Shown here one piece after another: positions 6,662 to 15,528 of a DNA stretch of 64,000 nt. The notes under the pieces were generated by a model. The model was not told the DNA's origin and searched no databases. It saw only the letters and a list, made by a program, of their open reading frames with translations. Both the position numbers and the translations under genes were made by a program. The DNA is taken from contig JAHZGH010000009.1 of NCBI GenBank assembly GCA_019420905.1, forward strand, positions 299,813 to 363,812. The letters run 5' to 3'. Each line of letters begins with the position of its first letter. Positions within the stretch are counted from its first letter, which is position 1. The DNA comes from Succinivibrionaceae bacterium (lineage in GTDB: Bacteria > Pseudomonadota > Gammaproteobacteria > Enterobacterales > Succinivibrionaceae).

Positions 6662-8902
6662 AAGCTTGCTCTCTTCTTTTTTGTCTTTATAAAATTCTAA
6701 TTTTATTCTCGTAAGTCTCAAAGCATTAGCCACAACACATAAAGAGCTTAGACTCATAAGCAATGCAGCCATCATGGGAGTGAATTTTAAGCCAAACGCA
6801 CTGTAAAAAACACCAGCAGCTACAGGAATAAATACTATATTGTAAATAAACGCCCAAAACAAATTTTCTTTAATAACTCTAATCGTCTTTTTTGATATTT
6901 CATAAGCGTTAACAATATCTAAAAGATTCTCCCTCAGCAAGACTACATCACAGGCTGATACTGCAATATCTGAAGTTCCTGCAAGGCTTATGCCTGTGCT
7001 GGCGCGGGTTAAGGATACGCTGTCATTGACGCCGTCACCTATCATTACAGTTTGTTCAGAAGATGAATTTAAATCATCAATGATCTTAGCTTTTTCATTT
7101 GGCAGAAGTCCCGCTTTAACCTTTTCAATCTTTACAAGCTTTGCAACATTTAATGCCGTTCTTTCATTATCACCAGTAAGCATTAAAGTCTTAAGCGCTC
7201 TTCTGTGTAAGGATTCAACAGTAAGCCTAGCTTCAGCCTTAATTTCATCGCCGATTACAAATAAGGACAGAACCTCCTGGTCTTTATATAAAAACAAAAC
7301 GGTATATCCTTTTGCAGTGTACTCATCATACGCATGCAGGTTATCTGCGCTAATCTCAATGCCGGCACTCTTTGCATAATTCAAATTACCTACTGCATAA
7401 TGCTCTGTCATAATTTCGCCGCAAACACCTAGCCCCTCTTTAAAAGAATAATTTTCAACGGGGAATAAATTCTTTGCCTGAGCCTTATTGATAAAAGCTT
7501 TAGCTAAAGGGTGAGAGCTTTTCTGCTCTAATGAGGCAGCAAACAGCAAGGCCATATTTTCAGGATAATTTTGATTGGCAATAACCTTAATAATCTGCAT
7601 CCTGCCATAGGTAAGAGTGCCGGTTTTATCAAAAACAAAGATGGTAGCTTTACGTAAATTTTCTAATACCTCAGGACTTTTAAACAAAATCCCTGCTCGA
7701 GCTGCCGTTCCTGTTGCAGCCATAATTGCAACCGGGGTCGCGAGACCTAAAGCACATGGGCATGATACTACTAAAACACTAATAGCAAAATTTATGGCTA
7801 AAGCGAAACCTGCTCCTGCAGCCAAATACCAGGCAATAAAAGTAAGAAATGCCAATATAATTACAGCCGGCACAAAATACGAGGCAATAATATCAGCAAT
7901 TCTGGCAATAGGAGCCTTTTTAGAGGCTGCTTCATCAACTAAAGCAATAATTTTAGATAAAGTTGTTTCTTTTCCTACAGCCTGAGCCTGAACTTTTAAA
8001 TAACCGTCAAGCAGCACGCTTGCAGATAAAACTTGTGATCCTGCAAGCTTTTTTACCGGCGCACTTTCTCCTGAGAGAGCGCTTTCATCGCAAAAGCCTT
8101 GACCTTCAGAAACAATGCCGTCTATGCCGATTTGTTCCCCAGCTTTTATGACGATAATATCTCCTTTTTGCACTTCATCTAAGGGTATATTCTGATATTG
8201 ATTATTTTTAAAAATGGTGACAAATTTTGGAGCTAAATCATATAACTTAGAAACAGCATCCGTAGTCTTTATCTTGCCGCGCTCCTCTAAATACTTTCCC
8301 ACTGCCACAAAAGTCAAAATACCGGCTGCTGATTCAAAATACAGCGGATATTCATTCATCAATACCTCATATCCCATGCCTGCATCGATCTTAAAGAGGG
8401 AAATCAACGAAAAGATTACCGAAGCCAGAGAGCCTAAGGATACTAATGTATCCATGTTGAAATTAAAGTGAACTAATGCCCTGAAGGCACTTATAAAATA
8501 TTTTCTCTGCAGGAGCATCACTGCAAAGGTAATAGCAAGCTGAACTAGAGCAGAGGTCTTAGCTCCAAAGGAAAAAATATTTCCCATAGAAATACTCATG
8601 AGTAAAGCTGTAAGCGCTATGCTTAAAATAAGCTGCAGCTTTTGTTTTTTGACACCGCTGTCATCTGCAAGCTTAACTTTACTAGCACCGGAAGCAATTT
8701 CAGCCTTATACCCTGCCCTAGCGACAGCATCCTCTATTACGCCGTCTTTTAAAACATTTTCATCTGCTAATAAAGTCATGCGCTTATTCATAAGCATCAC
8801 ATTTACATCACTAACACCGGGAATATTTTTAACAGCACGCTCAACGTTAGCTACGCAAGCTGCACATGACATGCCTTGAATATCATAAGATCTTTTCTGC
8901 AT
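6452..8902 (-). CDS. copA: copper-exporting P1B-type ATPase with N- and C-terminal heavy-metal domains
   Basis: P-type ATPase pumping Cu(I) out of the cytoplasm. Order of parts in 816 residues: N-terminal HMA domain with GMSCAAC (residues ~10-16), six core membrane helices plus two N-terminal ones, actuator SGES, the ion-site SCPCALGLATP (~380), phosphorylation motif DKTGTL, SSHPLA, the hinge GDGVND, and, unusually, a second HMA domain after the last helix (residues 748-816, GMHCEHC). The C-terminal domain starts with an in-frame ATG at 6661 after a purine-rich stretch and would by itself be 69 residues, the size of a free CopZ chaperone. CPC plus NFNMDTL and ML/MSLSS features indicate Cu(I) specificity. 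GDGVNDSVSL replaces the common GDGINDAPAL. Confidence 0.92.
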   Translation of the reverse strand: MQKRSYDIQGMSCAACVANVERAVKNIPGVSDVNVMLMNKRMTLLADENVLKDGVIEDAVARAGYKAEIASGASKVKLADDSGVKKQKLQLILSIALTALLMSISMGNIFSFGAKTSALVQLAITFAVMLLQRKYFISAFRALVHFNFNMDTLVSLGSLASVIFSLISLFKIDAGMGYEVLMNEYPLYFESAAGILTFVAVGKYLEERGKIKTTDAVSKLYDLAPKFVTIFKNNQYQNIPLDEVQKGDIIVIKAGEQIGIDGIVSEGQGFCDESALSGESAPVKKLAGSQVLSASVLLDGYLKVQAQAVGKETTLSKIIALVDEAASKKAPIARIADIIASYFVPAVIILAFLTFIAWYLAAGAGFALAINFAISVLVVSCPCALGLATPVAIMAATGTAARAGILFKSPEVLENLRKATIFVFDKTGTLTYGRMQIIKVIANQNYPENMALLFAASLEQKSSHPLAKAFINKAQAKNLFPVENYSFKEGLGVCGEIMTEHYAVGNLNYAKSAGIEISADNLHAYDEYTAKGYTVLFLYKDQEVLSLFVIGDEIKAEARLTVESLHRRALKTLMLTGDNERTALNVAKLVKIEKVKAGLLPNEKAKIIDDLNSSSEQTVMIGDGVNDSVSLTRASTGISLAGTSDIAVSACDVVLLRENLLDIVNAYEISKKTIRVIKENLFWAFIYNIVFIPVAAGVFYSAFGLKFTPMMAALLMSLSSLCVVANALRLTRIKLEFYKDKKEESKLMIKTIKISGMHCEHCVMAVTKTLKALPGVKDVEVSLEKGEAVASVPEAISDSIIKTSIEALGFEVNAVN

Positions 8903-8946
8903 AGCAAATTCCTAAAAAATGTTTTAATTTATTGATGAAGATCTTA

Positions 8947-8956
8947 CCTTTAAAGG
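8947..8956. promoter_or_regulatory. small palindrome upstream of copA
   Basis: CCTTTAAAGG is a perfect 10-bp palindrome about 45 bases before the copA start. It does not match the spaced dyad expected for CueR (ACCTTCC-N7-GGAAGGT). Weak candidate operator. Confidence 0.25.
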
Positions 8957-8997
8957 GACATTATGTATATCAAATATGTACTTGTTGAGATTAATTT

Positions 8998-9038
8998 TTA
9001 TCTAAAATAATAGATTTTTAATCTATTATTTTAGATAA
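8998..9038. repeat. long perfect inverted repeat (19-bp arms) between the two metal ATPase genes
   Basis: TTATCTAAAATAATAGATT (8998-9016) and its exact complement (9020-9038) are separated by TTT only. It lies ~95 bases upstream of copA and ~60 bases past the end of the other ATPase gene, which has its own terminator. Could be a cruciform/operator or a second transcription barrier; too AT-rich for a classical terminator. Confidence 0.7.
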
Positions 9039-9060
9039 ATTTGAGATGAATAAACTGTAT

Positions 9061-9099
9061 AAAAATAAAGGAAAGCTTTAAGACTTCCCTTTATTTTTT
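9061..9099 (-). terminator. terminator after the zntA/cadA-like gene
   Basis: AAAAATAAAGG... and ...CTTCCCTTTATTTTT face each other with a GGAAAG/CTTCCC core; read on the minus strand the hairpin ends in a T tract. Confidence 0.75.
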
Positions 9100-9101
9100 A
9101 A

Positions 9102-11018
9102 CTAGCTGATTTTAGGAGCTTTAGCAAACGTTAAAGAGCGCATAGCATTTATAACTGATAGGATTAATACTCCCACATCTCCAAAAATAGCCAGCCAAAT
9201 ATTAGCTATGCCTAAGGCTCCTAATAGCAGGATAATTACTTTGACTAAAATTACAAAATACATATTCTCAAGTGCTAAAGAATAAGTTTTTTTAGCGATC
9301 TCTAAAGCCTCAGGAATTTTGCGTAAATCATCCTGCATAATTACCACATCAGCAGCTTCAACGGCAGAAGCTGAACCGAATTGGCCCATAGCAATACCTA
9401 TATCTGCTGCAGATAAGACCGGTGCATCGTTTATGCCATCACCGACAAAGGCTGCACACTGATGCTCTTTTTTAAACTTAGCAAAATTTTCCAATTTATT
9501 TTCCGGCAGCTGCCTAGAGAAGACCGTTTTAATGCCGAGCTTTTCTGCAGTAACATTAGCCGCTGCTGTCTTATCACCTGTAATTAAAGCTGTTGAAATT
9601 TTCATCTTTCTTAGCTTTTCAAAAGTTTCCTGCGCATGCGGCTTGATATCATCATAAAGCTCAATTGTGCCTAAAAATTTACCGCCTTTAACAACATAAA
9701 TATCAGTTCCTGAGCTTTCATAAACCTCAACCTTATCGGAAGTTTTTCCAACTATATATTCATAGCGTCCAGCAGCTACAGTCGTGCCTTGATATTGGCC
9801 TTCCAAGCCCAAGCCTGCTTTTTCCTCAATATTGTCAAGCTCTAAACATTCTATTCCGTGCTCCTTAGCATAAGCTGCAATTGCTAATGCTAAAGGATGC
9901 GTACTTTTAGACTCCAAGGCATAGGCATATTTAATCAGATCTTCAGCATCTTCCTGCTTTGCATGAATATTCTTAACTATAAATTTTCCTGCTGTTACAG
10001 TTCCGGTTTTATCAAAAGCAATGGCTTTTAATTTAGATAAAGTTTCAATATGAATACTGCCTTTCACCATTATGCCGACCTTAGATAAAGCTCCTAAGCC
10101 GCCGAAGAAGGATAAAGGTACTGACAAAACCAAAGCACATGGACAAGAAACTACTAAAAACACCAATGCACGCGTAACCCAATCATTCCATTGAGCACCT
10201 TCGATGAATAAAGGTACTGCAGCTAAAATACAGGCGCTAGCTACTACTACCGGGGTATACCATACTGCAAATCGTCTAATTAAAGCCTCAGGCCTAGATT
10301 TATTGGCTGCAGCATCTTCAATTAAGTTTAAAAGTCTTGTAATTGAAGAATTACGGCTGTCTCGGCTGACCTTTAATTCAATTACAGAAGAATTATTTAT
10401 GCATCCTGAGGGGATCTCTTCTCCTTTCTTATAAATTTTAGGTGCACTTTCTCCAGTTAGCGCAGCAGTATTTAAAGCGGCCTGTTCATTTAAAAGAAAA
10501 CCATCTAAGGCTACAGCCTCTCCTGCTAAAACACGAATTGTATCGCCAATCTTTACCATTCTAGGCTTTACAATATTTTCTTCACCCTTATCATTTATGA
10601 CTCTGACAAAGTTAGGCTTTAATTTTACTAATGAAGAGATTTCTTGGTGAGATCTGCCTTGAGCATAATGCTCAAATAGCGAACCTATCCTATAAAAAAC
10701 CATTACAGCGAGAGCTTCAGGAAAATCCTTTAAAGCAAATGCTCCAAAAGTTGCAATTACCATAAGAAATTCCTCAGACATACGATAACGCGTAAATAAA
10801 GTCTTGAAAGCTCCGATAACTATTTCATAGGCACAAGCAATATAAGCAATCAAGGCTAAAATTAAAGCAAAATAAAAATTAATTTCTAATGCTGAAAACT
10901 TATCTGCTAAAAGTATCAGCATGGCTAAAATAGCAGCTCCTAATGAAAATTTATCTTTTCGACTTATACTGGCAAACATAAAAGCTCCAAACATTATTAA
11001 GGTTTCATTATTGAGCAA
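9102..11018 (-). CDS. heavy-metal translocating P1B ATPase, ZntA/CadA-like, lacking an N-terminal metal-binding domain
   Basis: 638-residue P-type ATPase for divalent metals (Zn/Cd/Pb by family). Visible motifs: actuator LTGESAP, SCPCALVLSVP in the sixth-helix ion site, DKTGTVTAGK, STHPLA, GDGINDAPVLSAADIGIAMG, and the C-terminal GDVGVLILSVINAMR, whose Asp is the group IB-2 metal ligand. The HMA domain and His/Cys-rich tail usual in ZntA are absent; the protein opens directly with hydrophobic segments. The longest frame starts with TTG at 11018, inside an inverted repeat; the ATG at 10994 (residue 9) is an alternative start. Its promoter overlaps dyads of ArsR/SmtB type. Metal identity is not proven. 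Confidence 0.88.
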   Translation of the reverse strand: MLNNETLIMFGAFMFASISRKDKFSLGAAILAMLILLADKFSALEINFYFALILALIAYIACAYEIVIGAFKTLFTRYRMSEEFLMVIATFGAFALKDFPEALAVMVFYRIGSLFEHYAQGRSHQEISSLVKLKPNFVRVINDKGEENIVKPRMVKIGDTIRVLAGEAVALDGFLLNEQAALNTAALTGESAPKIYKKGEEIPSGCINNSSVIELKVSRDSRNSSITRLLNLIEDAAANKSRPEALIRRFAVWYTPVVVASACILAAVPLFIEGAQWNDWVTRALVFLVVSCPCALVLSVPLSFFGGLGALSKVGIMVKGSIHIETLSKLKAIAFDKTGTVTAGKFIVKNIHAKQEDAEDLIKYAYALESKSTHPLALAIAAYAKEHGIECLELDNIEEKAGLGLEGQYQGTTVAAGRYEYIVGKTSDKVEVYESSGTDIYVVKGGKFLGTIELYDDIKPHAQETFEKLRKMKISTALITGDKTAAANVTAEKLGIKTVFSRQLPENKLENFAKFKKEHQCAAFVGDGINDAPVLSAADIGIAMGQFGSASAVEAADVVIMQDDLRKIPEALEIAKKTYSLALENMYFVILVKVIILLLGALGIANIWLAIFGDVGVLILSVINAMRSLTFAKAPKIS

Positions 11019-11050
11019 TCACTCAACTATTATTATATAATAGTTGAGCA
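11011..11050 (-). promoter_or_regulatory. promoter with overlapping inverted repeats upstream of the zntA/cadA-like gene
   Basis: CTCAACTATTA (11022-11032) and TAATAGTTGAG (11038-11048 region) form an 11-bp-arm dyad; a second pair TTGAG (11011-11015)/CTCAA (11022-11026) overlaps it. On the minus strand the dyad contains a consensus TATAAT with TTGCAT 16 bases upstream, so a bound repressor would cover the promoter. The CTCAA...TTGAG layout resembles ArsR/SmtB-family (CadC, CzrA) operators. No such regulator gene lies in the window. Confidence 0.6.
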
Positions 11051-11195
11051 ATTATGCAACAATAAAATTGATTTTTGCTTTTTTCTTTAATTAACAGATA
11101 AATAAGAGCTTTTAAAATAAAGATGAACTTTTATTGAAAATAATAATTATTAGTACATAAATAAAATTTTATTCTGATTAGAATAATTGCATATG

Positions 11196-11221
11196 AATGA
11201 TGCGCCTAAAAGCGCATCATT
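11196..11221 (-). terminator. hairpin after the lon operon
   Basis: AATGATGCGC (11196-11205) and GCGCATCATT (11212-11221) form a 10-bp stem with a 6-base loop just after the small gene downstream of lon. T tract is weak in the minus direction. Confidence 0.7.
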
Positions 11222-11236
11222 TTAAACTTAAATATC

Positions 11237-11605
11237 TTAAGCTTTCTTATGTTCTTTATCGTATTGCTCGATATATTCAATGAACTGTGGCAAATACTCC
11301 TCAATTTTATTGATCTTAGCTTTTAATATATCTGCATTTTCATCACCGACATAACTTAAGCTATCAGCAAAATCAAAAAGCTCTGGCAAAGTATTTTCAA
11401 CATTTACTCTCAAAGGTCTAATAATTTTGATAAAAGCCTCTTCATTAGCGATTTTATCTCTATTAGTTTTTGGAGATAATTTTTCCAAAACACTTAAAAG
11501 CTGATCAGTAGCTTTTAAAATATTTTGAGCTTCCTTAGAAATATTATCCTCCTGAGGAGGAGTTTCAATATCTAAAATTTTTTTTACATCCTGAGAATCA
11601 CTCAT
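11237..11605 (-). CDS. unknown small acidic helical protein co-translated with lon
   Basis: 122 residues, acidic and predicted mostly helical from its heptad-like hydrophobic pattern; no membrane segment, cysteine or recognised motif. Its ATG overlaps the lon TGA (ATGA), indicating translational coupling, and a hairpin follows. I do not recognise the family. The tight coupling suggests a function connected with Lon, such as adaptor or substrate delivery, but nothing in the sequence shows it. Confidence 0.7.
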   Translation of the reverse strand: MSDSQDVKKILDIETPPQEDNISKEAQNILKATDQLLSVLEKLSPKTNRDKIANEEAFIKIIRPLRVNVENTLPELFDFADSLSYVGDENADILKAKINKIEEYLPQFIEYIEQYDKEHKKA

Positions 11606-14079
11606 TCTTGCCCCTGTTTTTTATCTTTTTGTAAATCTGTATTTTTATAAGACCATACAGTTGTAGGTATAAAATGTTTAGGATCATGCTCTAAGGCTGT
11701 ATTTAAAACCTCTTCAATACGTTTTACTGGAATAATATTTAAAGAAGTTTTAATTTTTTCTGGTATATCCCAAAGATCTTTCTCATTATCAAAAGGAATC
11801 AATACTGTCTTAATGCCGCCGCGCATCGCAGCAACTAATTTTTCCTTAAGTCCGCCAATTGGCAAGACATCTCCTCTTAAAGTAATTTCGCCTGTCATGG
11901 CAACATCTGCTCTTACAGGATTGCCTGTTAATACGGAAACAATGGCTGTTACCATGCCAACGCCTGCTGACGGTCCTTCTTTTGGAGTTGCCCCCTCTGG
12001 AACATGAATATGCAAGTCACAGGTTTCATAGAAGCTTTTAGATAAATGCAGATCACAAGCTAGAGTCCTTACAACAGTTATTGCTGCAGAAATGCTCTCT
12101 TTCATGACATCGCCAAGCTTTCCGGTCAAAAGATGCTTGCCCTTACCCTCATTTGCTACAGCTTCAAGCTGTAAAATATCACCGCCTAAAGATGTCCAGG
12201 CTAAGCCATTCACAAGGCCTACCTTATTTTCAGAAAGCTTAGAGGTAAAATCATAACGCCGAGGTCCTAATAGCTTACCGACCATCTCAACATTAATAAT
12301 AGTCTTATCAAGCTTCTTTTTATTTTTGCGTCGATTCCCAGCGAGCATCTGCTCTTTAATTACTTTTCTTGCTAACTCTTTAATTAATCGCTCTAAACCG
12401 CGAACACCAGCCTCATGAGTATAGTAGCGAATTAACTCATATAGAGCATCATCTTCAATACCAAACTCGCTGTCCTTTAAAGCGTTTAATCGCAGCTGTT
12501 TAGGTAAAAGATGCTTTTTAGCTATATTGAATTTTTCCTCTTCTGTATAAGACGAAAGATCAATAATCTCCATGCGATCAAGCAAAGGCTGAGAAATATT
12601 ATAAGAGTTTGCTGTAGTAACAAACAAAACTTTTGATAAATCAAAGCCTAACTCAATATAGTTATCTTCAAAGCAATGGTTTTGCTCAGGATCTAAAACC
12701 TCTAATAAAGCATTTGCAGGATCTCCATGGTACGACGGTGCTGTTTTATCAATTTCATCTAGCAAAAAGAGCGGATTATTAACTTTTGCATTAATAATAT
12801 TCTGCATAATACGCCCAGGCAGCGACCCTAAATAAGTACGTCTATGACCGCGAATTTCAGCCTCATCGTGAAGACCTCCTAATGCTAAGCGTACATATTT
12901 ACGTCCGGTAGCTCTAGCTATAGATTGAGCTAATGAGGTTTTTCCTATGCCTGGAGGTCCCATAAAGCACAAAATTGATCCATTAGGCTTATTGGATTTA
13001 GCTTGCACAGCTAAGTATTCCAAAATACAATCTTTAACCTTTTTAAGACCATAATGATCTTTATCTAAAATCTCTGCAGCCTTCTTAAGATCATAATTTA
13101 AATTCGAAGAGATATTCCAAGGAATATTAAGCAGGGTTTCAATATAATTACGCTCAAAACTGTACTCTGATGAATTAATGCTCATAACATTCATCTTACT
13201 GATCTCGCGACGCAATCTATCCTTAACAATCTGCGGGCAATCAAGATCGTCCATACGCTTTTTGAACATGTCAACATCAGAGACATCACTATCAGGATTC
13301 AGCTCCTTTTTGATAACGCGTAATTGCTCATTCAAAAAATATTCTTTTTGGGAACGCTCTAAAGATATCTTGGCTTTTTCTAAAATATTGCGCTCTAATT
13401 CCTGACGATAAGAGTAACCGTTTAAAATTCCTAAAATAAGCTTAGCTCTTTCAATAGGATCAATAGTACCTATAAGCATGATGCGCATATCATTGCGAAT
13501 CGATAATACCTGAGCTAGATCATCTGTAATATCGCTTAAACGTTGTTCTCTTTGAATAAGATTAACTAGATCCTGAGGAATATCCTTAGAAATTAAAGAC
13601 TCTTTATTCTCGTCCTTATTAGATAATGCGTATTGAAAAGAGCTTTTGATTATATCTACATATTCACTCTCAGCTACCCTGTCTATAACCGGCTTTTCTA
13701 AAATCTCAACCTTTGCAAAACGAGATTTATCCTCATTTTCAATAATTTCTAAAAGCTTAAAACGAGTTACTCCTGCGATATGGCAAGTATATGTAAACTC
13801 ATCATCCTTTTCTAAATCTAAAACCTCGCATAACACGCCTATAGGATAAATATCATTAATTAATGGCTTTTCATCCTTAATGTCATACTGAAAGCAGACT
13901 GCTAAAGGCTTATGCTCAATTTCTAAACTTCTTTTTAAAGAGGCTATGGAGCTTTCTCTAGAAACAGTAAGCTCCATCTTAGTCTTAGGCGTAATCGCCA
14001 AGCCTCTTAAACTAAATAAAGGCAGGACTCTTACATCTTTTTCAGAATCTACAATTTGCGCCTGAGTATTCTTTGTCAT
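11602..14079 (-). CDS. lon: ATP-dependent protease Lon
   Basis: 825-residue LonA protease degrading misfolded and regulatory proteins in the cytoplasm. N-terminal LON substrate-binding domain (residues ~15-205, VLPLFSLRGLAITPKTKMEL), coiled region with LNEQLRVIKKEL, AAA+ module with Walker A GPPGIGKTS and Walker B LLDEIDK, and C-terminal S16 protease domain with the catalytic serine in PKEGPSAGVGM and lysine in GGLKEKLVAAMRGG. E. coli Lon has 784 residues; here the surplus is in a longer C-terminal tail and small insertions. It follows clpX after a terminator and 122 bases, so is separately transcribed, and is coupled to the small gene downstream. Confidence 0.96.
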   Translation of the reverse strand: MTKNTQAQIVDSEKDVRVLPLFSLRGLAITPKTKMELTVSRESSIASLKRSLEIEHKPLAVCFQYDIKDEKPLINDIYPIGVLCEVLDLEKDDEFTYTCHIAGVTRFKLLEIIENEDKSRFAKVEILEKPVIDRVAESEYVDIIKSSFQYALSNKDENKESLISKDIPQDLVNLIQREQRLSDITDDLAQVLSIRNDMRIMLIGTIDPIERAKLILGILNGYSYRQELERNILEKAKISLERSQKEYFLNEQLRVIKKELNPDSDVSDVDMFKKRMDDLDCPQIVKDRLRREISKMNVMSINSSEYSFERNYIETLLNIPWNISSNLNYDLKKAAEILDKDHYGLKKVKDCILEYLAVQAKSNKPNGSILCFMGPPGIGKTSLAQSIARATGRKYVRLALGGLHDEAEIRGHRRTYLGSLPGRIMQNIINAKVNNPLFLLDEIDKTAPSYHGDPANALLEVLDPEQNHCFEDNYIELGFDLSKVLFVTTANSYNISQPLLDRMEIIDLSSYTEEEKFNIAKKHLLPKQLRLNALKDSEFGIEDDALYELIRYYTHEAGVRGLERLIKELARKVIKEQMLAGNRRKNKKKLDKTIINVEMVGKLLGPRRYDFTSKLSENKVGLVNGLAWTSLGGDILQLEAVANEGKGKHLLTGKLGDVMKESISAAITVVRTLACDLHLSKSFYETCDLHIHVPEGATPKEGPSAGVGMVTAIVSVLTGNPVRADVAMTGEITLRGDVLPIGGLKEKLVAAMRGGIKTVLIPFDNEKDLWDIPEKIKTSLNIIPVKRIEEVLNTALEHDPKHFIPTTVWSYKNTDLQKDKKQGQE

Positions 14080-14147
14080 AATTCTCTCTAAAAGTTAAAC
14101 CTTAAAAATATATGCTGTCAGCTTAAAAAATTTTCAAGGCTTAGAAC

Positions 14148-14182
14148 AAAAAAGGCCCTAATGCTTTAGCAACAGGACCTTC
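14148..14182 (-). terminator. intrinsic terminator after clpX
   Basis: On the minus strand AAGGTCCT pairs with AGGGCCTT (one G-U pair) around a 16-base loop and runs directly into six T residues. Confidence 0.8.
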
Positions 14183-14201
14183 CTTAACCAAATGAATTTT
14201 T

Positions 14202-15521
14202 TTATGAGCCTGAGGCTATCTCTGCAATGTCTTTCTTAGCTGCAGATATATCCTGAGCGTTATCATCTATAACTAAGGTCTTTTTGATAACTAATGGCTC
14301 TTGATGTTTTTCTACTGTATCCTGATCTACTACTACTCGCTCAACATCCTTAACTGAAGGAATATCAAACATGGTATTTAGTAACAAGGCTTCAACTACA
14401 GAACGCAAGCCTCGAGCTCCAGTATGACGTTTGATAGCCTTATCTGCAATTGCATTTAAAGCTTCCTGGGTAAACTCAAGCTTTACGCCCTCAAATTTAA
14501 ACATAGCCTCAAATTGACGCAAAATAGCATTCTTAGGCTCACGTAAAACACGAATTAAATCAGCTCGGCTTAACTCTCCTAAAGCTGTAATTACCGGCAA
14601 GCGGCCTACAAATTCAGGAATAATACCAAATTTAACCAGGTCATCAGGCTCTACATGTGCATATTTATCAGTCAAGCTCATGGCCTCCTTTTGACCATAA
14701 ACCTCTGCTCCAAAGCCAATTCCAGCCTTTTTAGACATTCTCTTTTCAACGATTTTCTCTAAACCGTCAAAAGCACCTCCACAAATGAATAAAATCTGTG
14801 AGGTATCAACCTCAATCATCTTATCCTGTGGGTGTTTTCGTCCGCCATTAGGTGGCACAGAAGCGACCGTACCTTCAATTAATTTTAATAAAGCCTGCTG
14901 TACACCTTCTCCTGAAACATCGCGAGTAATAGAAGGATTTTCGCTCTTACGGGCAATTTTATCGATCTCATCAATATATATAATGCCTCTTTGAGCTTTT
15001 TGTACATCAAAGTCACAATTTTGCAGTAATCTAACAATTACATTCTCGACATCTTCACCGACATAACCTGCCTCAGTTAATGTCGTAGCGTCAGATATAG
15101 CAAAAGGTACATTCAAAAAACGAGCTAAAGTCTGTACTAATAAAGTTTTGCCTGAACCAGTCGGGCCGACAAGTAAAATATTAGATTTACCTAGCTCAAC
15201 ATCTGTATCAACATTTGAATGCTTCAAGCGCTGATAATGATTATATACAGCCACAGACAATACTTTTTTAGCCTCATCTTGGCCTATAACATAATCGTCT
15301 AAATATGCAGCAATTTCATGCGGAGTAGGAATGTTATCTAAATTAATATCCGCCTTTTTAGTCTCATCAGCTTTGATTTGACCTTTCTTTTGCAGCATTG
15401 AATAACATTTAGTGATGCAGTCTGAGCAAATGCAATAACCATCACGGGCCTTGATCAGAGTACGCTCAGAGGAGGCAGTCTGTCCGCAAAACAAACATCT
15501 CATCTTATTATTATCAGACAT
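14202..15521 (-). CDS. clpX: ClpX, ATPase subunit of the ClpXP protease
   Basis: AAA+ unfoldase feeding substrates to ClpP. 439 residues with the N-terminal four-cysteine zinc domain (CLFCG...CICSDCI, residues ~9-37), Walker A GPTGSGKTLL, pore loop GYVGEDVENV, Walker B IIYIDEIDKI, the RKHPQ segment, sensor and GARGLRSVVE motif. IGF-type ClpP-docking loop appears as IGFGAEV. It follows clpP by 7 bases and is terminated separately from lon. Confidence 0.97.
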   Translation of the reverse strand: MSDNNKMRCLFCGQTASSERTLIKARDGYCICSDCITKCYSMLQKKGQIKADETKKADINLDNIPTPHEIAAYLDDYVIGQDEAKKVLSVAVYNHYQRLKHSNVDTDVELGKSNILLVGPTGSGKTLLVQTLARFLNVPFAISDATTLTEAGYVGEDVENVIVRLLQNCDFDVQKAQRGIIYIDEIDKIARKSENPSITRDVSGEGVQQALLKLIEGTVASVPPNGGRKHPQDKMIEVDTSQILFICGGAFDGLEKIVEKRMSKKAGIGFGAEVYGQKEAMSLTDKYAHVEPDDLVKFGIIPEFVGRLPVITALGELSRADLIRVLREPKNAILRQFEAMFKFEGVKLEFTQEALNAIADKAIKRHTGARGLRSVVEALLLNTMFDIPSVKDVERVVVDQDTVEKHQEPLVIKKTLVIDDNAQDISAAKKDIAEIASGS

Positions 15522-15528
15522 TTATACT

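Noticed and set aside
6456..8879. Plus-strand open frames running opposite copA
   Set aside because: They mirror the codon structure of copA on the other strand and have no start signals or family features.
8941..8960. CueR-type copper operator upstream of copA
   Set aside because: ACCTTTAAAGGG lacks the seven-base gap between arms that MerR-family copper sites have.
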